A stretch of DNA of 64,000 nt, taken from the NCBI RefSeq assembly GCF_000521785.1, contig NZ_JALZ01000008.1:62001-126000 (forward strand), written 5' to 3'. Of this stretch, positions 41,452 through 50,446 are shown in pieces. A model generated the notes under the pieces. That model was not told the origin of the DNA. It searched no databases and saw only the letters and a list, made by a program, of their open reading frames with translations. Numbering within the stretch: the stretch's first letter is position 1; each line of letters starts with the position of its first letter. The DNA is from Roseivivax halodurans JCM 10272 (GTDB lineage Bacteria; Pseudomonadota; Alphaproteobacteria; Rhodobacterales; Rhodobacteraceae). A program made the position numbers and the translations under genes.

Positions 41452-42876
41452 ATGTTCTCGCGCTACAAGAAGCCGGGCGGACCGGCGGCCCCCCTCCCCC
41501 CTGCCCCTTCGGCAGGCAGCGTATCGCCGGTCTCGCGCCGCCCGACGCCCAAGCCAGAGGCGCAGGCCGCGCCGCAGGACCGCGAGCGCAAGCGGCGCGA
41601 GCGGCTGCAGGACATCAAGCTCGAGCTGCACCGGGCGCTGCTCGACAACCTCAATCTCGCGGCGCTCGACCAGGCGTCCGAGGCGGATCTGCGCGCCGAG
41701 ATCCAGTCGATCGCAACCGAGACGCTGCAGGAGAAGGCCATCGTCCTCACCCGCGAGGAACGGCAGACCCTGAACCAGGAGCTCTACGACGAGGTGAAGG
41801 GGCTCGGGCCGCTCGAGCCGCTGCTGAAGGACGATTCCGTCTCGGACATCCTGGTGAACGGGCCGCACCAGATCTTCATCGAGCAGAACGGCAAGCTGCG
41901 AATGTCGGACGTGACGTTCAAGGACGAGCGGCACCTTCTGCGGATCATCGACAAGATCGTGTCGGCGGTGGGCCGGCGGGTCGACGAATCGAACCCCTAT
42001 GTCGATGCGCGCCTCGCCGACGGCTCGCGCTTCAACGCCATGGTGCCCCCGATTGCGGTCGACGGCAGCCTCGTGTCGATCCGGAAGTTCAAGAAGGACA
42101 AGCTCGGCATCGACGACCTCGTGCGCTACGGTGCCTTCACCGAGGAGATGGCGGTCTACCTGCAGGCGGCGGTGGCCTGCCGGCTGAACGTGATCGTGTC
42201 GGGCGGCACCGGCTCGGGCAAGACGACGACGCTGAACGCGCTGTCGTCCTTCATCGACGACAACGAGCGCATCCTGACCATCGAGGATACCGCGGAGCTG
42301 CAGCTGCAGCAGAGTCATGTGGGCCGGATGGAGAGCCGTCCGCCCAACGTCGAGGGCAAGGGCGCGGTCACGCCGCGCGATTGCCTCAAGAACGCGCTCC
42401 GGATGCGCCCGGACCGGATCATCGTGGGCGAGACCCGCGGCGAGGAGGTCATCGACATGCTGCAGGCGATGAACACCGGCCATGACGGGTCGATGACGAC
42501 GATCCACGCCAACTCGGCCCGCGACGGCATCAGCCGGCTCGAGAACATGATCGCCATGGCGGGCATCGACATGCCGCTCAAGGCGATGCGCAGCCAGATC
42601 GCGAGCGCGGTGAACCTCATCGTGCAGGCGAGCCGCCTGCAGGACGGCTCGCGCCGCATGACCTCGATCACCGAGGTGACCGGCATGGAGGGCGAGGTGA
42701 TCTCGATGCAGGAGATCTTCCGCTTCCAGCGCGTGGGCCTGACGCCCGACAACAGGATCATCGGCCATTTCACCGCGACCGGCGTGCGCAGCCATTATTC
42801 GGAACGCTTCCGGATGTGGGGCTACGATCTGCCGGCGTCGATCTACGAACCTTTCCGGGGGGAGCGCACGCAGTGA
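41452..42876 (+). CDS. cpaF: Pilus assembly ATPase CpaF/TadA
   Basis: 474-aa hexameric secretion ATPase of the VirB11/TadA family that powers pilus extension (and in Caulobacter also retraction). Intact motifs: Walker [17 protein letters not shown] at about residues 247-262, Asp box [12 protein letters not shown], Walker [17 protein letters not shown] and His box [16 protein letters not shown]. Its stop is shared with the tadB start in a GTGA overlap. Confidence 0.96.
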   Translation: MFSRYKKPGGPAAPLPPAPSAGSVSPVSRRPTPKPEAQAAPQDRERKRRERLQDIKLELHRALLDNLNLAALDQASEADLRAEIQSIATETLQEKAIVLTREERQTLNQELYDEVKGLGPLEPLLKDDSVSDILVNGPHQIFIEQNGKLRMSDVTFKDERHLLRIIDKIVSAVGRRVDESNPYVDARLADGSRFNAMVPPIAVDGSLVSIRKFKKDKLGIDDLVRYGAFTEEMAVYLQAAVACRLNVIVSGGTGSGKTTTLNALSSFIDDNERILTIEDTAELQLQQSHVGRMESRPPNVEGKGAVTPRDCLKNALRMRPDRIIVGETRGEEVIDMLQAMNTGHDGSMTTIHANSARDGISRLENMIAMAGIDMPLKAMRSQIASAVNLIVQASRLQDGSRRMTSITEVTGMEGEVISMQEIFRFQRVGLTPDNRIIGHFTATGVRSHYSERFRMWGYDLPASIYEPFRGERTQ

Positions 42877-43835
42877 GCACCGAATTCGTCATCTACGGGC
42901 TGATCTTCGTGGCGGTGCTGGGCCTCGTCGAGGGCGTCTACCTCGTGGCCTTCGGCAAGGCGATCAGCCTCGACAGCAAGCTCAACCGTCGGCTCGCCAT
43001 GCTCGAGAAAGGCGCGCGCCGGGACGAGGTGCTGGCGAGCCTGCGCAAGGAGATGGACCAGCATTTCGAAAGCCGGTCGATCCCGCTCTACTCGATGCTG
43101 GCGGACCGGGCGCAGAAGGCGGCGATCGCCTTCACGCCGCGCCAGCTCATCCTGCTGATGGCCGGGCTCAGCGTCGCGGCCTTTCTCGGGCTGACGCTCG
43201 GCACGCAGGCGAGCCTGCCGGTGCGGGTCCTACTCGGCACCGTCTTCGGCATCGGCGGCGTCTTCGTCTGGGTCAACCACAAGGCCAAGAAGCGGCTCGC
43301 GCTGATCGAGGAGCAGCTGCCGGACGCGGTCGAGCTGATGGTGCGCTCGCTCCGCGTGGGGCATCCGTTCTCGTCGGCGATCTCGATCGTGGCGAAGGAG
43401 ATCAAGGATCCGCTCGCCACCGAGTTTGGCATCATCGCCGACGAGAGCGCCTACGGGCGCGACATCGGCGAGGCGCTGCGGCATATGGCCGAACGGCTCG
43501 ACATGCAGGATCTGCGCTTTCTCGCCGTGGCGGTGTCGATCCAGCAGCAATCGGGCGGCAACCTCGCCGAGATCCTCGACGGGCTCGCCAAGGTCATCCG
43601 CGCGCGCTTCCGCCTCTTCCGGAAGGTCAAGGCGATCACCGCCGAGGCGCAATGGTCGGGCAAGTTCCTCTCGGGCTTCCCGGTGGCGGCGCTGATCTTC
43701 ATCCAGGTGACCAAGCCCGATTACTACGACGGGGTGCTGGACCATCCGTGGTTCATCCCCTGCTGCTTCATCGTGGCGGTCTTCCTCGTGGCGAACCTCT
43801 TCGTCATGCGCATCCTCACCAACATAAAGGTCTGA
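42873..43835 (+). CDS. tadB: Tad inner-membrane platform protein TadB, GTG start
   Basis: 320-aa polytopic membrane protein of the GspF superfamily (T2SSF domain): LIEEQLPDAVELMVRSLRVGHPF at about residues 145-167 and QSGGNLAEILDGLAKVIRARF at about 228-248, with hydrophobic segments at the N-terminus, near residues 100-130, and at the C-terminus. Start GTG at 42873 overlaps the cpaF stop by 4 bases. It forms the membrane platform together with TadC. Confidence 0.94.
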   Translation: MSTEFVIYGLIFVAVLGLVEGVYLVAFGKAISLDSKLNRRLAMLEKGARRDEVLASLRKEMDQHFESRSIPLYSMLADRAQKAAIAFTPRQLILLMAGLSVAAFLGLTLGTQASLPVRVLLGTVFGIGGVFVWVNHKAKKRLALIEEQLPDAVELMVRSLRVGHPFSSAISIVAKEIKDPLATEFGIIADESAYGRDIGEALRHMAERLDMQDLRFLAVAVSIQQQSGGNLAEILDGLAKVIRARFRLFRKVKAITAEAQWSGKFLSGFPVAALIFIQVTKPDYYDGVLDHPWFIPCCFIVAVFLVANLFVMRILTNIKV

Positions 43836-43844
43836 GACGCGGCC

Positions 43845-44813
43845 ATGCTCGATACGCTGAACGCCGTCGTGACGGAGCGTCTGGGGCCCGCGGGGCCGCT
43901 GATCCTCGTTGCGGGCCTCGCCCTCGTCCTTCTTCTGGCCTGCATCCCGCTTTTGATGGCCCAGAGGCCGGACCCGATGCGCAAGCTGGCGCAGACCAAT
44001 GCCGGCCGCATGCAGGCGGAGACCCGGCAGGTGCTGCGCGAGACGGGCAAGCGCGACAAGCTCAACCGGTACGCGCAGTTTCTGGAGCCGCAGAACGCCG
44101 AGGAGCTCTCGGACATCCGGCTGAAGCTCATGCAGGCGGGATATGCCGGCAAGGAGGCGGTGAGGCTCTACTATTTCGCGCAATTCGCGCTCGGGCTCGG
44201 GCTGCTGGCCTGCGGGGTCGGCTATTACATGGCGACGATCGGCCCCGAGGGCACCGCCAAGCAGATGATGATGTACATCCTCGGGCCCGGCTTTCTCGGC
44301 TATTACGCGCCGAAATACTGGGTCACCAAGCGTCAGCAGGAGCGGCAGCAGACGATCCAGGACGGGTTTCCCGACGCGCTCGACATGATGCTCGTCTGCG
44401 TCGAGGCGGGGCAGTCGATGGACCAGGCGATCGTGCGGCTCGGCCGCGAGCTGCGCGCCTCCTACCCGCCGCTCGCCGACGAGTTCCAGCTGGTGAGCTA
44501 CGAGATGAAGGCCGGCAAGGACAAGGCGGCGGTGCTGGGCGACATGTCGGAGCGCTGCGGGGTGCAGGACGTGTCGTCCTTCGTCACCGTCCTGAACCAG
44601 TCGGCGCAGTTCGGCACGTCGGTCGCCGACGCGCTGCGGATCTATGCCGCCGAGATGCGGGACAAGCGGGTCATGCGGGCCGAGGAGAAGGCAAACAAGT
44701 TGCCAACAAAGATGACATTGACCACGATGATGCTGACGGTCCCGCCGCTTCTCATCATCCTCGTCGGCCCCTCGGCGGTGGGCATCATGGAACTGGGATC
44801 AATGGGCAGGTAA
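43845..44813 (+). CDS. tadC: Tad inner-membrane platform protein TadC
   Basis: 322 aa, second GspF-type platform protein. N-terminal membrane segment PLILVAGLALVLLLACIPLLM, central FPDALDMMLVCVEAGQSMDQAI and VTVLNQSAQFGTSVADALRI (T2SSF domain), and a C-terminal segment MMLTVPPLLIILVGPSAVG. Nine bases separate it from tadB. Confidence 0.94.
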   Translation: MLDTLNAVVTERLGPAGPLILVAGLALVLLLACIPLLMAQRPDPMRKLAQTNAGRMQAETRQVLRETGKRDKLNRYAQFLEPQNAEELSDIRLKLMQAGYAGKEAVRLYYFAQFALGLGLLACGVGYYMATIGPEGTAKQMMMYILGPGFLGYYAPKYWVTKRQQERQQTIQDGFPDALDMMLVCVEAGQSMDQAIVRLGRELRASYPPLADEFQLVSYEMKAGKDKAAVLGDMSERCGVQDVSSFVTVLNQSAQFGTSVADALRIYAAEMRDKRVMRAEEKANKLPTKMTLTTMMLTVPPLLIILVGPSAVGIMELGSMGR

Positions 44814-44818
44814 GGCCG

Positions 44819-45388
44819 ATGCGTGCCGCGCCATTCGTGATGATCGCCGGTCTGGCCGCCTGCAGCGCGGGCGGTTTCGCCGAAACCGGCGACCGGGTCT
44901 TCGCCCCCTCGGTCGACCCGCGGGGAAAGGCCGTGGACGGCCTCGTCGTCGGGCACCGGCTGATGGATGCGAACGAGCCCGAGCTCGCGCTCGAGGCCTA
45001 TCTGCGCGCCGCGGCGGACCGGGGGCTCGACGGCGAGGTGCTGTCGGCGATCGGATCGGCCAATCTCGCGCTCGGGCGGCTCGGCCAGGCCGAGCGGCAG
45101 CTGCGGCAGGCGGTGGAGAGCGACGAGGTGAGCCCCGAGGCCTGGAACAACCTCGGCGTGGTGCTGATGGAGCGCGGCAAGACCGCCGAGGCCTCTGAGG
45201 TCTTCCGCAGGGCCTATGCGCTCGACAATGGCGAAAGTGACGCAATCCGGGACAATCTGCGCTTGGCGCTCGCAAAAATGCGTGATCCGGTCTACGCTGA
45301 CGTAGAGGCAACAGAGTACCGGCTCGTGCGCCGTGGACAGGGCGAATACCTGATCCAGAACGCGCAACAAGAGGCCGGCGAGCAGTAA
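44819..45388 (+). CDS. tadD: TadD-like TPR lipoprotein, first copy
   Basis: 189 aa with a lipoprotein-type signal (MRAAPFVMIAGLAAC) and two to three TPR units (LALEAYLRAAADRGLDGEVLSAIGS, AWNNLGVVLMERGKTAEASEVFRRAY). TadD lipoproteins are pilotins or assembly factors for the Tad secretin. Five bases after the tadC stop, so in the same operon. A second TadD-like gene follows. Confidence 0.85.
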   Translation: MRAAPFVMIAGLAACSAGGFAETGDRVFAPSVDPRGKAVDGLVVGHRLMDANEPELALEAYLRAAADRGLDGEVLSAIGSANLALGRLGQAERQLRQAVESDEVSPEAWNNLGVVLMERGKTAEASEVFRRAYALDNGESDAIRDNLRLALAKMRDPVYADVEATEYRLVRRGQGEYLIQNAQQEAGEQ

Positions 45389-45400
45389 AAGGACGCAACA

Positions 45401-46252
45401 ATGCGCCAGCCCATCCTTGCCGTCCTCTGCCTTGCAGGGGCCGCCGGCCTTGCCGGCTGTCAGAATTCCGCGGACGAAAGCGTCGAGCGCGCCTTCCAGG
45501 GCGTGAACGCGCTCGACGGGGTGGGTCTGAGCGACGTGATGCTGCAATCGGCCGATCCCGACGAGGCGGTGCGCTACTTCCAGCGGTCCCTCGGTCAGGA
45601 GCCGGCACGGATCGACTTCCAGCGCGGCCTCGCGCAATCGCTGATCCGGGCCAAGCGCAACACCGAAGGCGTCGCCGCCTGGGAGAAGGTCGCAGCGCAT
45701 CCGCAGGCCTCGCACGAGGACCGGGTCGAGCTTGCCGACGCGCTGATCCGGACCGGCGACTGGGCGCGGGCGCAGGCGACCCTCGCCGCCGTGCCGCCGA
45801 CCTACGAGACCTTCAAGCGCTACCGGCTCGAGGCGATGATCGCCGATTCCAACGAGGACTGGGCGAAGGCGGATTCCTTCTACGAGATCGCGGTCGGGAT
45901 GACGACGACGCCGGCGAACGTGCTCAACAACTGGGGCTTCTCGAAGCTGACGCGCGGCGCCAATGCCGAGGCCGAGCGGCTCTTCACCGACGCGATCCGG
46001 CACGACGGCACGCTCTTCACCGCCAAGAACAACCTGATGCTGGCGCGGGCCGGACAGGGCAACTACACGCTGCCGCCGATCCCGATGTCGCAGCAGGAGC
46101 GGGCGGAGCTTCTGCACACGGTGGGGCTCGCTGCGGTCAAACGCGGCGACATCGCGCTCGGTCGCGGCCTGATGGAGGATGCGCTGCAGACCCATCCGCA
46201 GCATTTCGAGGCCGCCGCGCGCTCGCTCGACGCGCTGGGTCAGGCGCGGTAG
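45401..46252 (+). CDS. TadD-like TPR lipoprotein, second copy
   Basis: 283 aa with lipoprotein signal MRQPILAVLCLAGAAGLAGC (lipobox LAGC) and several TPR-like helices (DEAVRYFQRSLGQEPARIDFQ, AWEKVAAHPQASHEDRVELADAL, LLHTVGLAAVKRGDIALGRGL). It has the same predicted location as the upstream TadD but a longer solenoid. The pair may act together in outer-membrane assembly of the pilus; separate functions cannot be read from sequence. Confidence 0.85.
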   Translation: MRQPILAVLCLAGAAGLAGCQNSADESVERAFQGVNALDGVGLSDVMLQSADPDEAVRYFQRSLGQEPARIDFQRGLAQSLIRAKRNTEGVAAWEKVAAHPQASHEDRVELADALIRTGDWARAQATLAAVPPTYETFKRYRLEAMIADSNEDWAKADSFYEIAVGMTTTPANVLNNWGFSKLTRGANAEAERLFTDAIRHDGTLFTAKNNLMLARAGQGNYTLPPIPMSQQERAELLHTVGLAAVKRGDIALGRGLMEDALQTHPQHFEAAARSLDALGQAR

Positions 46253-46280
46253 CGCCCGCAGCGGCCGCCGGAGACACGAC

Positions 46281-46775
46281 ATGGACATCACCGTGCGATC
46301 GGCGCACTGGTTCCTGCCGCTGGTGGGGCCGATCTGCCTCTGGGTCTGCTACACCGACATGAAGTGGATGAGGATCACCAACGTCACCGTGTTGGTGCTG
46401 GTGACGGTCTTCGCGGTGCTCGGCCTCGCCGCCCTGCCCCTCGAGACGTATCTCTGGCGCTGGCTGCATCTGGCCGTGGCGCTGGCGGGGATGCTCGCGC
46501 TCTATGCCGGGGGTGCGATGGGGGCGGGGGACGCCAAGTTCATCGCCGCCGCGGCGCCCTTCATCCATCTCGGCGATCTGCGGCTGGTGCTGGTGCTCTT
46601 CGCCGCCACGCTGCTGGCCGCTTTCGCCGCCCACCGGGCGGTGCGCGCCTCCCCGCTGCGGCGTCTCGCGCCCGGCTGGAAGAGCTGGCACGAGGCCAAG
46701 CGCTTTCCGATGGGCCTCGCCCTCGGGGGGACGCTGGCGCTCTATCTCGGGCTCGGGAGCCTCTACGGCAGCTGA
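46281..46775 (+). CDS. cpaA: Prepilin peptidase CpaA/TadV
   Basis: 164-aa aspartic membrane peptidase that trims the Flp prepilins. The first catalytic Asp is in CYTDMKWMRITN at about residue 26, and the second in the GAGDAKF motif at about 83-89. Four to five hydrophobic segments. Last gene of the tad cluster here. TadE/F/G-type minor pilin genes are not seen in this window. Confidence 0.93.
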   Translation: MDITVRSAHWFLPLVGPICLWVCYTDMKWMRITNVTVLVLVTVFAVLGLAALPLETYLWRWLHLAVALAGMLALYAGGAMGAGDAKFIAAAAPFIHLGDLRLVLVLFAATLLAAFAAHRAVRASPLRRLAPGWKSWHEAKRFPMGLALGGTLALYLGLGSLYGS

Positions 46776-46791
46776 CCCGCGCGCCGGTCTC

Positions 46792-47484
46792 TCAGAGCCC
46801 GAGCTGCGCGATCAGCCGCTCGACCACCGCGCGGTCGGGCCCGTTCTTGCAGGCCTTGCGGGCGCGGAAGAGCGTCGCCTGGCTGCGCAGCACCGGCTCC
46901 TCGTCGAGAACCTTGAGGTGGTTGGCGCGCAGCGTCTCGCCGGTCGAGGTGATGTCGGCGATGGCCTCGGCGGTCATGTTCTTGACGGTGCCCTCGGTCG
47001 CGCCCTGGCTGTCGACCAGCCGGTAATCGGCGACGCCGCCATGGCGGAGATAGTCGCGGACGAGCCGGTGATACTTGGTCGCGATGCGCAGGCGCTGGCC
47101 GTGCGCCGCGCGGAACGCCGCCGCCGCGGCGTCGAGATCGTCGAGCGTGTCGACATCGACCCAGGCCGAGGGCACCGCGACGATGAGGTCGGCATGGCCG
47201 AAGCCGAGCTCGGCCAGCGGCTCGACCTTCTGGTCCCATTGCACCAGCGTCTCGCGGATGAGGTCGGTGCCGGTGACGCCGAGATGGATGCGCCCGTTCG
47301 CGAGCTCGCGCGGGATCTCGGAGGCGGAGAGCAGCACGAGCGACACTCCGTCGATCCCCTCGACAGCGCCGGCATATTCGCGCTCCGACCCGGTGCGGGT
47401 GAGCGTGATGCCGTGCTCGGCGAACCAGTCGAAGGTCTTCTCCATCAGCCGCCCCTTGGAGGGCACGCCCAGCTTCACGGTCAT
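46792..47484 (-). CDS. hisG: ATP phosphoribosyltransferase, short form
   Basis: 230-aa short HisG, first step of histidine synthesis. KLGVPSKGRLMEKTFDWF at the N-terminus and the PRPP-binding segment SQGATEGTVKNMTAEAIADITSTGET at about residues 148-173 are visible; the C-terminal regulatory domain is absent. Short HisG needs HisZ, encoded immediately upstream with an ATGA overlap. Last gene of hisS-hisZ-hisG. Confidence 0.96.
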   Translation of the reverse strand: MTVKLGVPSKGRLMEKTFDWFAEHGITLTRTGSEREYAGAVEGIDGVSLVLLSASEIPRELANGRIHLGVTGTDLIRETLVQWDQKVEPLAELGFGHADLIVAVPSAWVDVDTLDDLDAAAAAFRAAHGQRLRIATKYHRLVRDYLRHGGVADYRLVDSQGATEGTVKNMTAEAIADITSTGETLRANHLKVLDEEPVLRSQATLFRARKACKNGPDRAVVERLIAQLGL

Positions 47485-48563
47485 GATCTGCCTCCGAGTG
47501 CGACGAGGAGGTCGGGGCGGATCACGCCGCCCACCGCGGGGATGCTCGCGCCGCCGCCGAGCCGCTCGGTCAGCGCGTCGTAGCGCCCGCCGGTCGCGAC
47601 CAGCGGCAGGTCGGGGCGCGTTGGGGCGGAGAAGCCGAAGACGAAGCCGTCGTAATATTCCATCGAGGTGCGCCCGTAGGACGCCTCGAAGGGCAGCGTG
47701 CCGACGTCGATGCCGCGCGCGGCCAGCGCCTCGCAGCGGCGCGCGAAGGTCTCGACCGCGGGTCCGAGCGCGGAGAGGTCGATCGAGAGATCGCGCAGGC
47801 GCTCGAGCGCGAAGGGGCAGGTTTCGGAGACGCGCAGCAGCGTGTCGATGAGCTGCACCTCTTCGGCGGCGAGCCGCGGCTCGGCGGCATCGGCGCGCAG
47901 CGCGTCGATCCGGGCGCGGATCTCGGCCTCGGAGCGCAGGCCGATGAGCGGCCCGGCGGCGTCCATCGGATCGGCGGCCTTGAGGAGCGCGGTCCGCGTC
48001 GGCGGCGGCGGGGTGCGGCCCGCGAAGCGGTCGAGCAGCGCCCGGAACCGCCGCGGGCGCCAGATGTGGCGCAGGAGCGCGGCCTTGCGCGCGTCCGAGA
48101 TGCGCAGCGAGCGCACGGCGGCGGTGAGGATGCCGATATCGCCGGTCGCGGGCTTCAGCGGATAGTCCGACAGCACCTCCGAGAAGAGCGCGAAGACCTC
48201 GGCGTCGGCGCGCGCGGGGTCGCTGCCGTCGAACACCTCGTAGCCCGCCTGGATGTATTCCGGGGAGCGCTCGGGGTGATCCTCCTGCCGGCGGAAGACC
48301 TCGCCCGAATAGGTGTAGCGCGCGGGCTCCGCCCCCTCGCGCATGTGCCGCTCGACCACCGGGACGGTGAAGTCGGGGCGCAGCATGCGCTCGCCGCGGG
48401 CGGGATCCTGGGTGACATAGGCGCGCGCGCGGATATCCTCGCCGTAGAGGTCGAGCAGGGTCTCTGCGGGCTGCAGGATCGCGCAGTCGACGGGAAGCGC
48501 ACCCGCCGCTTCGAACCGCGCGGTGAGCTGCGCGGCAAGGTCTCGCGCGGGGCCGTGGGTCAT
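47481..48563 (-). CDS. hisZ: ATP phosphoribosyltransferase regulatory subunit
   Basis: 360-aa HisRS-like protein lacking the anticodon domain. Class II fold motifs: [43 protein letters not shown] and the final [15 protein letters not shown]. It activates short HisG and confers histidine feedback. The gene overlaps hisS upstream (ATGA) and hisG downstream (ATGA), so the three are tightly coupled. Confidence 0.95.
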   Translation of the reverse strand: MTHGPARDLAAQLTARFEAAGALPVDCAILQPAETLLDLYGEDIRARAYVTQDPARGERMLRPDFTVPVVERHMREGAEPARYTYSGEVFRRQEDHPERSPEYIQAGYEVFDGSDPARADAEVFALFSEVLSDYPLKPATGDIGILTAAVRSLRISDARKAALLRHIWRPRRFRALLDRFAGRTPPPPTRTALLKAADPMDAAGPLIGLRSEAEIRARIDALRADAAEPRLAAEEVQLIDTLLRVSETCPFALERLRDLSIDLSALGPAVETFARRCEALAARGIDVGTLPFEASYGRTSMEYYDGFVFGFSAPTRPDLPLVATGGRYDALTERLGGGASIPAVGGVIRPDLLVALGGRS

Positions 48564-50044
48564 TGCCCGCGCCCTGCCAGAACGTCCTGCACACGCGCCA
48601 CGAGCTCGGAGCGGGGGCATTCGAATTGCGAGGGGCGCTCCTTCCACTCCTCGAGCGTGGCGTTCTCGGCGATCCTGGCGCCGAGGATGAGGTCCTTGAT
48701 CTGGATCTTGCCCTGCTCGAACTCGTCCGACCCCGCGATGACGGCGGCCGGCGAGCCGCGCCGGTCCGCGTATTTCAGCTGGTTGCCGAAGTTCTTGGGA
48801 TTGCCGAGATAGACCTCGGCGCGGATGCCGGCCTGCCGCAGTTCGGCGACCATGGCCTGGTACTCGGCCATGCGGGCCTTTTCCATGACGGTGACGACGA
48901 CGGGACCTTCGGCGCGCGCCTCGGCCTTGCCGCTGGCGGCAAGCGCGGCGAGCAGCCGGTCGACCCCGATCGACACGCCGGTCGCGGGCACGGCCTGCCC
49001 GGTGAAGCGCTTGACGAGATCGTCGTAGCGTCCGCCGCCCGCGACCGAGCCGAACTGCCGCGGCCGGCCCTTCTCGTCGGTGATCTCGAAGGTCAGCTCC
49101 GCCTCGAAGACGGGGCCGGTGTAGTAGCCGAGGCCCCGGACGACGGAGGGGTCGATCACGATGCGGTCCGCCTCGTAGCCCTGCGCGGCGAGGAGATCCG
49201 CGATCTCGCGCAGCTCGGCCACGCCTCCGGCACCGATCTCGCTGGCCCCGACCGCCGCGCCGAGGTTCGCGAGCGTCGCTTCGGTGGTCTCGCCCTTCGA
49301 GGTGAGGAAGGCGATCACCGGTTCGGCCTGGGCCTCCGAGAGCCCGACCCCGTCGATATAGGCACCCGACGCATCGAGGCGGCCCTTGCCGAGAAGCTCG
49401 CGCACGCCGCTCTCGCCGACCTTGTCGAACTTGTCGATGGTGCGCAGCACGGCGTCCTTCTGCGCGTCGTCCTCGAGCCCCATCGCCTCGAGCACGCCGT
49501 TCAGGACCTTCCGGTTGTTGACCCGAATGAGGTACTGCCCGCCAAGACCGACCTCCTCGAGCACGTCCGCGAGCAGCGCGCAGATCTCGGCATCGGCGGC
49601 CACCGACGGCGCGCCGACGGTATCCGCATCGCATTGATAGAACTGCCGGAACCGCCCCGGCCCCGGCTTCTCGTTGCGCCAGACCGGGCCCATCGCAAAG
49701 CGGCGGTAGGGCGTCGGCAGATCGTTCCGATGCTGGGCGTAGACGCGGGCGAGCGGCGCGGTCAGGTCGTAGCGCAGCGCCAGCCAGTCGCCGTTTCCGC
49801 CCTCGTCGGCCTCCTGCCAGGCGAAGACGCCCTCGTTGGGGCGGTCCACGTCGGGCAGGAACTTGCCCAGCGCCTCCACGGTCTCGACCGCGGAGCTCTC
49901 CAGCGCCTCGAAGCCGTAGCGATGGTAGACGCCCGCGATCTTCGCCAGCATTTCGGAGCGGCTCGTGACCTCGGCGCCGAAATAATCGCGGAAGCCCTTC
50001 GGCGTCTCCGCCTTGGGCCGGGGCTGCTTCTTGACCTTCGCCAT
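48560..50044 (-). CDS. hisS: Histidyl-tRNA synthetase
   Basis: 494-aa class II aminoacyl-tRNA synthetase. Motif 2 [22 protein letters not shown], histidine-binding [16 protein letters not shown] and motif 3 [14 protein letters not shown] are present, followed by a C-terminal anticodon-binding domain (about residues 395-490). ATG at 50044 ([20 protein letters not shown]) is chosen. First gene of the his operon. Confidence 0.96.
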   Translation of the reverse strand: MAKVKKQPRPKAETPKGFRDYFGAEVTSRSEMLAKIAGVYHRYGFEALESSAVETVEALGKFLPDVDRPNEGVFAWQEADEGGNGDWLALRYDLTAPLARVYAQHRNDLPTPYRRFAMGPVWRNEKPGPGRFRQFYQCDADTVGAPSVAADAEICALLADVLEEVGLGGQYLIRVNNRKVLNGVLEAMGLEDDAQKDAVLRTIDKFDKVGESGVRELLGKGRLDASGAYIDGVGLSEAQAEPVIAFLTSKGETTEATLANLGAAVGASEIGAGGVAELREIADLLAAQGYEADRIVIDPSVVRGLGYYTGPVFEAELTFEITDEKGRPRQFGSVAGGGRYDDLVKRFTGQAVPATGVSIGVDRLLAALAASGKAEARAEGPVVVTVMEKARMAEYQAMVAELRQAGIRAEVYLGNPKNFGNQLKYADRRGSPAAVIAGSDEFEQGKIQIKDLILGARIAENATLEEWKERPSQFECPRSELVARVQDVLAGRGQ

Positions 50045-50153
50045 GCCTGTGGGACCATCCTGGGGAAACTGCGCCGCCCGTCTAGCCGCTCGGGGAACCG
50101 GGGGCAAGGCGGCGGCGATTGCGCACGGCCCCCGCGCCCGCTATGCGGCTCCC

Positions 50154-50357
50154 ATGACCGACGCGGAACGCCTCGAATCCCACATCGCCCATCTCTCGGC
50201 GCAGCTCGAGGATCTCTCCGCCGTCGTCGCGCGGCAGGACACGGAGCTCGATCGCCTGAAGGCCCGGGTCGAGATGCTGCTGCGCCGGGAGGCCGAGCGC
50301 GAGGCGGATGGCGGCGGCGGACACGCCTTCGGGGACGAGACGCCCCCTCACTACTGA
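50154..50357 (+). CDS. slyX: SlyX-family small coiled-coil protein
   Basis: 67 aa, mostly one amphipathic coiled coil (ERLESHIAHLSAQLEDLSAVV, then RQDTELDRLKARVEMLL), with a flexible tail ending DETPPHY, the typical SlyX C-terminal motif. Function is unknown in most bacteria. Divergent from hisS. Confidence 0.85.
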   Translation: MTDAERLESHIAHLSAQLEDLSAVVARQDTELDRLKARVEMLLRREAEREADGGGGHAFGDETPPHY

Positions 50358-50370
50358 CGCGGCGCGCCCC

Positions 50371-50423
50371 TCCTTCTTCTTGGCAAAAATACTCCGGAGA
50401 GCGCGAGAGGCAGAGCCTCTCGC
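50371..50423 (-). repeat. Bipartite interspersed repeat, copy B
   Basis: On the minus strand a 9-bp hairpin (GCGAGAGGC/GCCTCTCGC, loop TCT, 50403-50423) is followed by GCTCTCCGGAG and the core TATTTTTGCCAAGAAGAAG. It lies between slyX and dnaE and could also serve as the dnaE 3' hairpin. Confidence 0.7.
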
Positions 50424-50446
50424 CGCGCCGCAAGGCGCGCGCTCCC

